Origin: Flavobacterium salmonis
GTDB taxonomy: Bacteria; Bacteroidota; Bacteroidia; Flavobacteriales; Flavobacteriaceae
DNA: 64,000 nt
NCBI RefSeq assembly: GCF_903819435.1
Contig: NZ_CAIJDP010000067.1
Coordinates: 1-64,000 of the forward strand
Reading direction: 5' to 3'
The position numbers were made by a program, and so were the translations under genes. The notes under the pieces were generated by a model that made no database searches, was not told the origin of the DNA, and saw nothing but the letters and a program-made list of their open reading frames with translations. Shown here piece by piece: positions 8,378-16,194 of the stretch; position 1 is the stretch's first letter, and the number at the start of each line of letters is the position of its first letter.

Positions 8378-8583
8378 GATGTTCTTATGCTATATTTCTT
8401 TGGTCGCTGGGTGGAAAAAAAAGAAGTCAGTACTATATAGAATAAGTAAATATCCCACTAACAACCTGTTGTGTAAAAATATAAAAAAAGGGAATGGTGT
8501 ATAGACATATTTTACCAAAGGGGTTACCTCAATTTTAAATGAAAAAATGCGTTTCCTATAGTAACAAGAAAATGCATTTTTGT
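8378..8583 (+). repeat. Modular hairpin repeat, copy C (most degenerate)
   Basis: Recognisable modules are TTTCTTTGGTCGCTGGGTGG with AAAAAAAAGAAGTCAG, TATCCCAC, ACAACCTGTTGTGTAAAAAT with ACATATTTTACCAAAGGGGTT, and AAAAAATGCGTTTCC with AAAATGCATTTTTG. The order and orientation match copies A, D and E. The many substitutions suggest it is the oldest or fastest-decaying copy. Confidence 0.7.
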
Positions 8584-8625
8584 CTCCTATTTTTTTGAGA
8601 CTATGTTATAGCTTCAATTTTATAA

Positions 8626-9063
8626 TTAGGGCAAATTATTTGACTTTACTACAACAAAATGTGCAACCCTGTCCTTGATAAGCCATTTTCCATTTATCTT
8701 AACATAATAATCATCGTATTTTACACTATAATCCGTTAGAACATCTTTTCCTTCAATTTCTCTGATCATTTTAATTTGACTATAAGAAACTCCTGACGCT
8801 GTCTCGTCATTGATTTTTACCGTGTGCTGTCCGTTAAGAGTAAAGTATGTTTTTACTTCAGAGGAATGCAAATTAAAATCTCTTTCCATACTTTCTCTAC
8901 CCGAAGCATCGGCTACCAAAGCTCCGCCCATATATACTTTATAGCTAAGATCTGAAGTGAATAATTCCATCTGTTCTGCAATTTTTTTCTCATCACCTAA
9001 GTAAGCATAATCATCGATTAGGTTTCTCAAATCTTCTTTTGTTCTTAAAATTTCTAAAGTCAT
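8626..9063 (-). CDS. SnoaL-like (NTF2 superfamily) protein
   Basis: This 145-residue single-domain protein has the SnoaL_4 pattern: a helical start (LEILRTKEDLRNLIDDYAYL), then a curved sheet with SYKVYMGG, TYFTLNGQHTVKI and the YYVKINGKWLIKDRVAHF strand near the end. Family members are cyclases, isomerases or orphan small-molecule-binding proteins. It follows a DoxX-like gene by 50 bp on the same strand and likely shares its promoter. Substrate is unknown. Confidence 0.75.
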   Translation of the reverse strand: MTLEILRTKEDLRNLIDDYAYLGDEKKIAEQMELFTSDLSYKVYMGGALVADASGRESMERDFNLHSSEVKTYFTLNGQHTVKINDETASGVSYSQIKMIREIEGKDVLTDYSVKYDDYYVKINGKWLIKDRVAHFVVVKSNNLP

Positions 9064-9113
9064 AATTCTGTTGATTTTAAATTAATTTATTTCTGATAAA
9101 TATTGTTGTATCG

Positions 9114-9497
9114 TTAGTTTGCTGTTGATTCGGCTGTACCGAAAAATACTGAACGTTCACGCAGAAAAGCGCTCATCCAAACTAATATTAAGGGAACTGC
9201 AGGATTAAAAATAGAGCCATCGTGTGACAATTCTGTTCCCATTGCACCTGCATAATAGCAACTGATTAATAGGAAACCGATACGCATCGTTTTTGGAAAT
9301 ACAAATAAAATAATGAAGGAAATTTCCATCAAACCTAATGCAGTTGCAGAATTTGGCAAGTTGGTTTTAGCCAGACCTTCCACTGACCAAGGAAGATGAA
9401 TGGCTTTCATCAAACCGCTTAATACTACCATAATCGTAGTCAAAGCTGTAAGCCCGATTGTGATTATTTTTTTCGTCTTTAAATTTTTAACTGACAT
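9114..9497 (-). CDS. DoxX-like membrane protein
   Basis: This 127-residue protein has four hydrophobic helices, with starts near 12, 52, 72 and 98, and the DoxX-like family layout (GLMKAIHLPWSVEGLAKTNL and ALGLMEISFIILFVFP). DoxX-like proteins are linked to quinone and thiol-oxidative stress in several bacteria. It heads a two-gene unit with the SnoaL-like gene. The dyad at 9544-9590 just upstream resembles the one before the second HxlR gene, pointing to redox-type control. Confidence 0.75.
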   Translation of the reverse strand: MSVKNLKTKKIITIGLTALTTIMVVLSGLMKAIHLPWSVEGLAKTNLPNSATALGLMEISFIILFVFPKTMRIGFLLISCYYAGAMGTELSHDGSIFNPAVPLILVWMSAFLRERSVFFGTAESTAN

Positions 9498-9543
9498 AAT
9501 TTTGTTGTTTTAAAATTCTTACTCGACAAAATTATATCGAAAT

Positions 9544-9590
9544 TACTAATATTTTATTAGTCGTTACTTAAAGGTTATCAAGTAATAAAT
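9544..9590. promoter_or_regulatory. Candidate HxlR-type operator upstream of doxX-like gene
   Basis: The segment holds TTACTT and AAGTAA arms around AAAGGTTATC, an imperfect dyad. Over about 42 bp it aligns with 11101-11146 before the second HxlR gene, sharing TATTAGT-GTTA, AAAGGTTA and AT-rich flanks, though the genes point opposite ways. A palindromic site serving both is the simplest reading. Regulator identity is inference. Confidence 0.5.
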
Positions 9591-9665
9591 TGGTTTCGAA
9601 CGACAATAGTATACAAGACAATTGCTTAAAGCATTCTAATAGATTTAAAAATTCAACGAATATTA

Positions 9666-10022
9666 TTAATTATCCAAGGAAGAAATTTCATTCGCCATCT
9701 GAGAAATAGCCCAATCATCCAAATGTTTAAAGAATGGAAGCAATTCTCTGCCACTTTCAGTTAAGGTATATTCAACTTTTGGAGGTACTTGATGATAAAC
9801 TTTGCGAATAATCAGATTATCGACTTCTAATTCTCTTAAAGCCTGAGTAAGCATTTTTGTACTTACATCAGGCAATGTTCTAAGCAGCTCACCAAAGCGG
9901 AGCTGATCACTGGTTTTAAGATTCCATAAAATTCTTGCCTTGTATTTTCCACCGATTCTCTTAAATGCATATTCTATCCCGCATCTTGAACACTGAGTCT
10001 CCGCTTTACTATTATTTTTCAT
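9666..10022 (-). CDS. HxlR-family (winged HTH) regulator 1
   Basis: This 118-residue protein has the HxlR winged helix (about 15-105), with FKRIGGKYKARILWNL, RFGELLRTLPDVSTKMLTQA and RELEVDNLIIRKVYHQVPPK. Cys11 and Cys14 (QCSRCG) sit just before the domain, where redox-sensing members of this family carry reactive cysteines. ATG 10022 is chosen; the reading upstream to 10133 runs through the divergent promoter. It is divergent from an SDR gene and probably controls it, a classic HxlR arrangement. Confidence 0.85.
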   Translation of the reverse strand: MKNNSKAETQCSRCGIEYAFKRIGGKYKARILWNLKTSDQLRFGELLRTLPDVSTKMLTQALRELEVDNLIIRKVYHQVPPKVEYTLTESGRELLPFFKHLDDWAISQMANEISSLDN

Positions 10023-10086
10023 TTTTTTTAAAATTTTAACTAATTGATTTACAGCATTACTTACTTTTTTGTTTCTACAATACAAA

Positions 10087-10128
10087 TAAGTAACTACTTG
10101 ACAAAAGTAAAGTAAAGGTATAATTTTG
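10087..10128 (+). promoter_or_regulatory. Promoter and dyad for the SDR gene
   Basis: TTG (10098-10100) and TAATTTTG (10121-10128) are 20 bp apart, a very good match to the Bacteroidota -33/-7 pattern, and the start codon follows 32 bp later. The dyad AAGTA-AC-TACTT (10087-10098) overlaps the -33 element, an ideal place for repression by the divergent HxlR protein. Binding is inference. Confidence 0.65.
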
Positions 10129-10160
10129 CACAATAATTAATACAATCAAAATTTAAAAAA

Positions 10161-10901
10161 ATGGAATCTATTAAGAATAAAACAGCATTCGTAACTGGCG
10201 GGAGCCGTGGCATCGGGCAGGAAATTGTACGTAAATTATTTTCAGAAGGCGTAAATGTTGCCTTTACGTATTCGAATTCAGAAAATGAAGCAAATCAATT
10301 AGTATTGGAATTATCAAATGAAGAAACTAAAGTTATTGCATTAAAAGCAGATAGCGGGAATGAAAAATCAATTGTTAATGCTATCAATAGAGCGTTTGAA
10401 ACTTTTGGAAGGCTTGATATTTTAGTCAATAATGCAGGAGTTGCAATTAACGATTTGCTTCCCAATGTTAAAATGGAAGATTTTGATAAAATGGTTGCCG
10501 TCAACATTAAGGGTGTCTTTGTGGCTATACAAACAGCATCAGCCATAATGAATGATGGTGGGAGAATAATAACGATTGGCAGTGCAGCAGCAGAAAGATC
10601 CATCTTCCCGAGTGGTGCGGTTTACGCTATGACCAAAGCTGCAGTGGCAGGATTGACAAGAGGAATTGCCCGTGACCTGGCACCTAGAGGTATTACTGTG
10701 AATACAGTTCAGCCTGGTCCGATTGAAACTGAAATGAATCCTGCGGATTCACAATTTGCAGATATCATCAGAGGTTACGTCGCATTGGGACATTATGGAA
10801 CTAAAACTGATATTGCAGAATTGGTTGCATTCCTTGCAAATCCTTCCGCAAAATATATCACTGGTACGAGTATCAATATTGATGGCGGACTGGTAAGCTA
10901 G
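10161..10901 (+). CDS. SDR-family oxidoreductase
   Basis: This 246-residue classical short-chain dehydrogenase has cofactor motif TGGSRGIG (12-19), structural NNAG motif in LDILVNNAGVA, catalytic Ser in TIGSAAAE, and Tyr155/Lys159 in YAMTK. It ends with YITGTSINIDGGL. The motif pattern is of FabG-like NADP(H) reductases, but the isolated position beside an HxlR regulator suggests reduction of a xenobiotic carbonyl or quinone rather than fatty acid synthesis. The substrate is unknown. A good promoter and a terminator bracket it. Confidence 0.85.
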   Translation: MESIKNKTAFVTGGSRGIGQEIVRKLFSEGVNVAFTYSNSENEANQLVLELSNEETKVIALKADSGNEKSIVNAINRAFETFGRLDILVNNAGVAINDLLPNVKMEDFDKMVAVNIKGVFVAIQTASAIMNDGGRIITIGSAAAERSIFPSGAVYAMTKAAVAGLTRGIARDLAPRGITVNTVQPGPIETEMNPADSQFADIIRGYVALGHYGTKTDIAELVAFLANPSAKYITGTSINIDGGLVS

Positions 10902-10937
10902 ATTAGGTATTGTTCTGAATGAAAATTTAGAATTCTC

Positions 10938-10965
10938 AAAGGCTTAGATTTTTGTCTAGGCCTTT
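10938..10965 (+). terminator. Rho-independent terminator after SDR
   Basis: Arms AAAGGCTTAGA and TCTAGGCCTTT pair over 11 bp with one G-T wobble and a short T-rich loop, followed by a T. It lies 37 bp after the SDR stop. Confidence 0.55.
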
Positions 10966-11100
10966 TCTGATTGTACTGCCAAAAGATTAAAATTTAGGGT
11001 TATTATTAAATTTTAATCTGTAATAAAAATGATGATTGGTAAAATCTTTTTGATTTCTGAGTGACCAAATTATTTAAAAACAACAATTAATAAATATATT

Positions 11101-11146
11101 TGCTAACATTATATTAGTTGTTATCCAAAGGTTAATAACTGGTAAA
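11101..11146. promoter_or_regulatory. Candidate HxlR-type operator before regulator 2
   Basis: AGTTGTTA and TAATAACT form an 8-bp dyad with one mismatch around TCCAAAGGT. The block ends about 11 bp before the second HxlR start and aligns with 9544-9590. Autoregulation and joint control of the doxX-snoaL unit are inference. Confidence 0.5.
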
Positions 11147-11156
11147 TAGATTAGTT

Positions 11157-11543
11157 ATGAAAGAATCAACAGAAATTCAAACAGATAATAAGGAGTTTAC
11201 CGAAGAATGTCACACGATTTTAACAGCAGTTTCAGATGCCTTATACGTTATCGGCGGTAAATGGAAACTAATGATTATCATCGCAATGGCGAGAGGAAAT
11301 AAGCGGTTTACAGAAATCCAAAGACAAGTCACCGGAATTTCAGCACGTGTACTTTCCAGCGAATTGAAAGATTTGGAACTCAATGGTTTTATCGTCAAAA
11401 AAGTGGAAAATGGTTATCCGGTAAGTATTGAATATGAATTACTTCCTTACAGTCAAACTTTAGAAGAATTGGTTAATGCAATGACAAAATGGGGAATTCA
11501 GCATCGCCAGAAACTGAAAGCTGAAATATCTTCCAAGAAATAA
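11157..11543 (+). CDS. HxlR-family (winged HTH) regulator 2
   Basis: This 128-residue winged-helix regulator has the HxlR motifs YVIGGKWKLMIIIAM, RFTEIQRQVTGISARVLSSE and LKDLELNGFIVKKVENGYPV. Cys18 (EECHTIL) occupies the conserved N-terminal redox-Cys position of YodB/HxlR-type proteins. Only about 30 percent of residues look shared with regulator 1, so they are not a recent duplication. It lies at the right end of the SDR/DoxX/SnoaL segment, just before repeat copy D. Confidence 0.85.
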   Translation: MKESTEIQTDNKEFTEECHTILTAVSDALYVIGGKWKLMIIIAMARGNKRFTEIQRQVTGISARVLSSELKDLELNGFIVKKVENGYPVSIEYELLPYSQTLEELVNAMTKWGIQHRQKLKAEISSKK

Positions 11544-11564
11544 ATTAGTTTTCAGAAAGCAATC

Positions 11565-11733
11565 TAGCGACGTTCTTTTGCTTCTTTTCTTTGGTCGCAC
11601 TCTGGAAAGAAAAGAAGTCAGTATTAAATACAACAAATGGGATAATGAATATCCCAAGCAAAATCTCGCAACCTATTTGTTGAAATGTAAGAGAGGAATT
11701 TGTGGAGCGGTACATTTTGACAAATAGGTTGCA
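11565..11733 (+). repeat. Modular hairpin repeat, copy D (lacks fourth stem)
   Basis: It retains the lead motif AGCGACGTTCTTTTG, the CTTCTTTTCTTT / AAAGAAAAGAAG stem, the GGGATAATGAATATCCC stem and the GCAACCTATTTG...ACAAATAGGTTGC stem. In that third stem both arms differ from A and E yet still pair, a compensatory change. The right-hand AAAAATGCGTTTCC stem is absent, so the copy is truncated at a module boundary. Confidence 0.8.
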
Positions 11734-11757
11734 CCTAGTTCGGACTTATTTTGTATG

Positions 11758-12312
11758 TTAACTATGGTTTTTTATATACTTGAGATTTCTCCATTTTGTG
11801 AGCCACTTTTTTTCTCTTAATCTTTTTTCAACTATGATTGTATCAAATTTGGGTGTTGGTTTTACAATTAAATTAAATAAATCTGTTAATCCATAAGGTG
11901 CTATCAAATCTAAATTACCCAGTTCATCAAGCCTGATAGCAATTGAAGTAGCCGTTTCGGGCCAATAAGATATGGCATCTAAAACATTAATGTAATTTTT
12001 ATGACCATTTTTCAGGTGCATTCGAGCTTGGTTTTTAACCGACCATTGTAAATTAGGTGTTTTAGCTAAAAGCTTTTTTTCTAATTCTTCTTCATAGCTA
12101 ACAGAAATATTTTCAGGGAAATAAAAAACAACATCAATATCATAATCAATATCTACGTTTATAATATTGTGCAGTTTATCCCAAACATTATTTCTTACAA
12201 ATCCTGCCCCAATCCAACAATCATCTAAATTTAAATCTTGAACAGCTTTAAGTATTTTTAGATTTAATGGTTTTTCTTTTATGATTGAAAACAATTCATC
12301 TTTAAACTTCAT
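11758..12312 (-). CDS. Nucleotidyltransferase-family protein (DUF925-like)
   Basis: This 184-residue protein matches the NTP_transf_6 pattern: WIGAGFVRNNVWDKLHN (glycine-rich start with Arg-Asn), then DYDIDVVFYFPEN with paired acidic residues of the Pol-beta fold, RMHLKNGHKNYINV, and TSIAIRLDELGNLDLIAPYG. Size is typical. Family members are predicted nucleotidyltransferases of unknown substrate. It is alone between repeat copies D and E, a one-gene cargo segment. Antiphage or toxin roles are known for other Pol-beta-fold proteins but are unsupported here. Confidence 0.78.
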   Translation of the reverse strand: MKFKDELFSIIKEKPLNLKILKAVQDLNLDDCWIGAGFVRNNVWDKLHNIINVDIDYDIDVVFYFPENISVSYEEELEKKLLAKTPNLQWSVKNQARMHLKNGHKNYINVLDAISYWPETATSIAIRLDELGNLDLIAPYGLTDLFNLIVKPTPKFDTIIVEKRLREKKWLTKWRNLKYIKNHS

Positions 12313-12340
12313 TTTTCTTTAATCCGTGTATAGTTTAGAA

Positions 12341-12641
12341 CGACAAACTTAACGAATTAAGTATTTCCTTCGATTGAAATTATAATAAAAGCCAATGTAA
12401 ACAAGCGACGTTCTTTTGCTTCTTTTCTTTGGTCGCAGTCTGGAAAGAAAAGAAGTTGGTTTAAACAAAAAATGGGATACTGAATATCCCACGCAATAAT
12501 CTTGCAACCTGTTTGGTAAAATGTAAAGAAAGGGAATTGTGGAGCGGTGCATTTTAGCAAAGTGGTTGTGCCTATTTTAACCGCAAAAATGCGTTTCCGA
12601 CCAAAGCGAGGAATTGCATTTTTGCCGACCGCTTTTTCGGG
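12341..12641 (+). repeat. Modular hairpin repeat, copy E (adjacent to thiF)
   Basis: Full-length copy with the lead-in ACAAACTTAACGAATT and four stems: 12419-12430/12444-12455, 12474-12479/12485-12490, 12504-12525/12548-12569 and 12585-12598/12610-12624. It directly follows the 3' end of the minus-strand PRTRC thiF gene, so on that strand it could act as the operon's terminator or 3' RNA structure. It is the likely parental position for the other copies. Confidence 0.82.
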
Positions 12642-13451
12642 TCAGGCGACTTTTATCGGGTGGGTGCGGAAATCTTTCAGATTGTGAAAAAATCCTTTGT
12701 ATTCGGTCATTCCCCTGCGGAATAAATTCCACAATAAGGAACAACCCATTTGTGTCAATGATGAATTGATAAACAAATCTTGGTGTTCCAATGCTTCGGC
12801 AAGTGAGCAACTTGGCGTTTTATCCTCTTGTTCGGATTGCTTGAGTAATTCGCCAAATTCATCGGTAACAAACGGCAGGCTTGCCACAGTTTGGTATTTC
12901 TCTGAATTGGGTTGCTTTATGGCTCCAATAGTAGATAGTAGTACTTGTCCTGTATGCTGGCTGTTACCAAAATCTAACCAATATTTTGGCTCGTCTTGGT
13001 AGTGTCTGCGGTAGCTTATTTCTCTAAGAATTTCAGCTACACCAAACCTCGCCTGTACATTGTCCACACAAGTAATGGTAATAGTAGCCCTTGCTTTTTC
13101 GGGTAGTCTGCCAAAATTGTCTTTTTCAAATTTTACCGTTTTGGCTTTCCAATTTGTACCTGCCCATCGATTACAACGGTTGATTAAGGCAACGGATTTG
13201 TATAATCCTGTTTCACTTTCTGCAAAACGCTGTCTGCCTAAATTGGCACTCGTGATAACATCATCATCCCACAGCCTAACGGACAACCCTGCGTGTCTTA
13301 ATTCTATTAAACTGTGGTTCATTTCCATTAAGGCGGTCAATACCTTTGAACCCGTGCCACCTGCTCCGATAAGGTTTACCGAAATCGGGTTTGTCGGATT
13401 GAGCAGATAATTGTCCGTAAAATGGACTACTATTTTTTCTGTATTCATCAC
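12642..13451 (-). CDS. PRTRC system ThiF-family protein
   Basis: This 269-residue protein is an E1-like (ThiF/MoeB fold) adenylation-type protein. The nucleotide-binding loop NLIGAGGTGSKVLTAL (about 24-39) is followed by WDDDVITSANLGRQRF, the acidic/Arg motif that contacts ATP, and by CVDNVQARFGVAEI. ThiF-like proteins form the hallmark component of the ParB-related, ThiF-related cassette of plasmids and integrative elements; its biochemical role there is unproven. It overlaps the upstream PRTRC B gene by 4 bp and is the last gene of the operon. A relic of its C-terminus occurs at 4750-4803. Confidence 0.88.
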   Translation of the reverse strand: MMNTEKIVVHFTDNYLLNPTNPISVNLIGAGGTGSKVLTALMEMNHSLIELRHAGLSVRLWDDDVITSANLGRQRFAESETGLYKSVALINRCNRWAGTNWKAKTVKFEKDNFGRLPEKARATITITCVDNVQARFGVAEILREISYRRHYQDEPKYWLDFGNSQHTGQVLLSTIGAIKQPNSEKYQTVASLPFVTDEFGELLKQSEQEDKTPSCSLAEALEHQDLFINSSLTQMGCSLLWNLFRRGMTEYKGFFHNLKDFRTHPIKVA

Positions 13452-14167
13452 AATAGATTTTTAAGGGTTGTGTTATTTTTTTTCAATACCTCTTTAGGAA
13501 AGGGTTTATCTGTATTGATTAGGTCTTTCCAAAGGGTTACAATATTTTTTCTTGTCAAGTTTTCGCATAATGAATGGCTGAAATAGGAAGTGAAAAAATA
13601 ATGTTCCCACGCCTGTATAAATTCCTCAATCGAAGCCGAATTTTTAATGTCAATACTCACAGTACCCATACATACATTGCCCTTTTCGTAGATATTGAAG
13701 AAAGGTGCATAATGCAATGGCGTTTTCTCGGTGGGTCTTCTGTCGTTTGCTAAAGCAAATACCGTAAGACTGCTTTTATTGGCAAACCATAGCATTGGCG
13801 GTACTTGTGCCTTGCCGTTGGAAATACCTAAACTATCCACAAAATATATCTGCCTTTGCTGTGTTTTGGTGTACCATAGCACCGTACCTTTTTCGCTTGG
13901 ATTGATATGCAAAATGTTTGTCGGTAAAATCCCCTTTGGTTTTAAAAAGGCTTTGCTGTTTTCTTCATCGGTCTTTAGAGCCTTTGCCAATACATTGGCT
14001 TCTTTTACTGTTAATGGGTGGGCATTTATAGGTGTTCCGTTGCTATCCATATCAAAATGCTCCACATACATATCGGTTTCTGTTCCTGCGGTTTCATAGA
14101 AAACCAAAGCGGATTTTGGATGGTATAATGTTCCAAAATTCTCGGCTATGTTATTTAGGTTGTTCAT
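13448..14167 (-). CDS. PRTRC system protein B
   Basis: This 239-residue soluble protein matches the family layout of PRTRC protein B: LYHPKSALVFYETAG near the start, a central GILPTNILHINPSEKGTVLW, then YFVDSLGISNGKAQVPPMLW and HYAPFFNIYEKGNVCMGT. It overlaps both neighbours by 4 bp (ATGA), so the three genes are translationally coupled. Function is unknown; the family is defined by genomic co-occurrence with ThiF- and ParB-like genes. Confidence 0.85.
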   Translation of the reverse strand: MNNLNNIAENFGTLYHPKSALVFYETAGTETDMYVEHFDMDSNGTPINAHPLTVKEANVLAKALKTDEENSKAFLKPKGILPTNILHINPSEKGTVLWYTKTQQRQIYFVDSLGISNGKAQVPPMLWFANKSSLTVFALANDRRPTEKTPLHYAPFFNIYEKGNVCMGTVSIDIKNSASIEEFIQAWEHYFFTSYFSHSLCENLTRKNIVTLWKDLINTDKPFPKEVLKKNNTTLKNLL

Positions 14168-15330
14168 TTTTCTGTTGTTTTATAGTCATATAGCAAACCA
14201 CATAAATCGTTCAATAAAACAAACAAACGGTTCTCAAAATCAAGATTGGTTGCTGTTATTTCGCTTCCGTCAAATTGTTTGCTAATGGTTGGTTCTTCCA
14301 TTGCCCCATACTCGTTAAATTCATTGTTGATGTTATCCGAAAGGCTTTCATATAACCAACCTTTAGTATCTGCAATAAATGAAATGTACTTTTCCATCCC
14401 GATTGCTTCATTTTCGCAATCATCATTATAAGGGTCTTGTTCGTGTAATGGTGCATTTCTGAAAATGGTTGCGTTTGGATATTCATTACAAAGGGCAAAC
14501 GCATCGCAAGCTACCTGCCAACATTCCCTGTCGAACGTATCAACGCTTTTAAATTGGCTCAAGCGTTGTTCAAATACCTTTAAATTGCTACGGTTGAATA
14601 GCTTCTGTTCTATCTTATCGCCAATATATTCTGCATTTCTCAACTCTCTTTTGTACGCTTCGGTTTCGTCCGTTTCATCGTCCTGTTCTATCCAGTCTTT
14701 TTGCATTTCATATAGCCAATACAAATAGCTGTCTTCCTGCCTGTAATACGGAATATTGGCAATATGGTACAAATAACTGCATACCGATATAAGTAGCTGT
14801 GCGGTCTTTTTACGCTTCGGGTCTTTGAGCATTTGAAACAGTGGCATAATGGGAATATAATACAAGGTTGTACCCACATCGTACCTTTCCTCACTCACAA
14901 AAAATGTTTTCTTACTGTCCAGTACCAATGTAAAACTATCCCAATTTATGTTGATACGTTTTACTTTGGTTTCCATATCCCACATAGCCAATGCTATATT
15001 GTAGGGAAAATCAAAATCTTTGGTTTGCATTGGTTCAATGCTGTAATGCTCGGCAAGTTTGGAAAGGGACTTGTAAAAATCCCTCTCCGTTTTCTGACAA
15101 GCCTGTACGGATTGTACTGTTTTCAGTTTAGGCAGAAACGTACATTTTAGAATACCATTGGTAGCATTGCTATTGGTACGGATTTCTGTTTGTCCTTTTG
15201 TACTTGGTTTGCATCCTTTGGTCTTTGTATCCAATTTGCGAACTCGCCCAACTGTCGGTGTAACTGTTGTTGTCGTTTCTGTTCGGGTATGCTGATAATT
15301 CCCGATATGATGTTGCGTTGCATAATTCAT
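14164..15330 (-). CDS. PRTRC-associated protein, probable protein F
   Basis: This 388-residue protein has a basic Thr-rich disordered start (about 1-60), then a helical body with NINWDSFTLVLDSKKTFFVS, KRKKTAQLLISVCSYLYHI and acidic patches (WIEQDDETDETEAYKRE). It sits where PRTRC F-type genes occur, between C and B, and overlaps B by 4 bp. I cannot confirm membership from motifs, so the F label is positional inference. No catalytic motif is seen. Confidence 0.6.
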   Translation of the reverse strand: MNYATQHHIGNYQHTRTETTTTVTPTVGRVRKLDTKTKGCKPSTKGQTEIRTNSNATNGILKCTFLPKLKTVQSVQACQKTERDFYKSLSKLAEHYSIEPMQTKDFDFPYNIALAMWDMETKVKRININWDSFTLVLDSKKTFFVSEERYDVGTTLYYIPIMPLFQMLKDPKRKKTAQLLISVCSYLYHIANIPYYRQEDSYLYWLYEMQKDWIEQDDETDETEAYKRELRNAEYIGDKIEQKLFNRSNLKVFEQRLSQFKSVDTFDRECWQVACDAFALCNEYPNATIFRNAPLHEQDPYNDDCENEAIGMEKYISFIADTKGWLYESLSDNINNEFNEYGAMEEPTISKQFDGSEITATNLDFENRLFVLLNDLCGLLYDYKTTEK

Positions 15331-15347
15331 CGTTTTATAATTTTGGT

Positions 15348-15566
15348 TTAACCTTTCGTACCCATTACGCTTTCAAATTTGTACTCTACTGCATCATCTT
15401 TGATTTGTGGTGCAGATACTTTTGCAGTAGTCAAAATCGGGTACATATTGGCGTAAAAATTCATTACTGCTTCCACGCTCCAACGTGGTTCGGGGTCGGT
15501 CAATCTGATGTCCTGTCCTTTATCTTTGAGTATAAAAACTCGTTCTAATTGGGTTGCTAATAACAT
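15348..15566 (-). CDS. PRTRC system protein C
   Basis: This 72-residue protein carries the hallmark PRTRC C pattern: RVFILKDKGQDIRLTDPEP, then WSVEAVMNFYANMYPILTTA, and the final VEYKFESVMGTKG, where the last GTKG is very conserved. It is compact and probably folds as a small ubiquitin-like beta-grasp domain, a natural partner for an E1-like ThiF protein, though this pairing is inference. It is in the middle of the minus-strand operon. Confidence 0.88.
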   Translation of the reverse strand: MLLATQLERVFILKDKGQDIRLTDPEPRWSVEAVMNFYANMYPILTTAKVSAPQIKDDAVEYKFESVMGTKG

Positions 15567-15584
15567 AATTGCTCGTTTTAATTG

Positions 15585-16190
15585 TTAATACTGTTCTTCT
15601 TCCGTTTCATCAATGGGATAATCGGTAGTAGCTTCTTCCGCTTGTGGCAGTTCGGGTGTTGCTTCTTCCATTGCTCCAAAAAGGCTTGGCGTTCCAAACT
15701 TGTCAGATAATGATGTTTTGCGTTTACGTATCTCGTCTGCTTTTTCGGGGAACTCCGTTATATCGGGTACTTTTATCCAGGCTTCACGGAATTTACCCTC
15801 TTTTTCCAACTCATCAGCCTTTGCCATTCCGTCTTTAAACTTTTTGTCTTTGGCTTCGTTTTCCTTTTTCGCTTTCTCGGTCTTTTCTTTCTCCATTGCC
15901 GATTGCTGTTTGACTATTTCCATTTGTTTTAGGAATTTTTCCATATCCACCATTAAGCCCGATACTTTTTGTATAGGTGTTGTTATCTGCTCAAAAAACC
16001 CCTCGTCAAACTCCTGCGGTGTGGCGTTGAATGTCAATGGAGGAATACCGTTTTTGGCATTATCTCCGCATTGTTCGTTGTTGAGCATTACCGTTACTAT
16101 TAGGTTGCTTTCTATTCCTTTTGAAATGTTCAGTTGCAATACTCCTGTAAAGTCCAACTGCTGTATCTGATTGAAAAAATTTGTGTTCAT
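15585..16190 (-). CDS. PRTRC system protein E
   Basis: This 201-residue protein begins with MNTNFFNQIQQLDFTGVLQL and a beta-rich domain (about 10-85) with LIVTVMLNN and PLTFNATPQEFDEGFFEQI. A long Lys/Glu coiled coil (about 95-140) and an acidic tail follow. This two-part layout is that of PRTRC protein E. The coiled coil suggests oligomerisation. It is spaced 18 bp from PRTRC C. Confidence 0.85.
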   Translation of the reverse strand: MNTNFFNQIQQLDFTGVLQLNISKGIESNLIVTVMLNNEQCGDNAKNGIPPLTFNATPQEFDEGFFEQITTPIQKVSGLMVDMEKFLKQMEIVKQQSAMEKEKTEKAKKENEAKDKKFKDGMAKADELEKEGKFREAWIKVPDITEFPEKADEIRKRKTSLSDKFGTPSLFGAMEEATPELPQAEEATTDYPIDETEEEQY

Positions 16191-16194
16191 TGTT

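Noticed and set aside
8298..8504. 68-codon plus-strand frame overlapping repeat copy C
   Set aside because: It is a by-product of the degenerate repeat.
3763..12641. Integron cassette array with attC sites
   Set aside because: No integron integrase, no attC-like R and L boxes, and segments hold multi-gene units of mixed strands.
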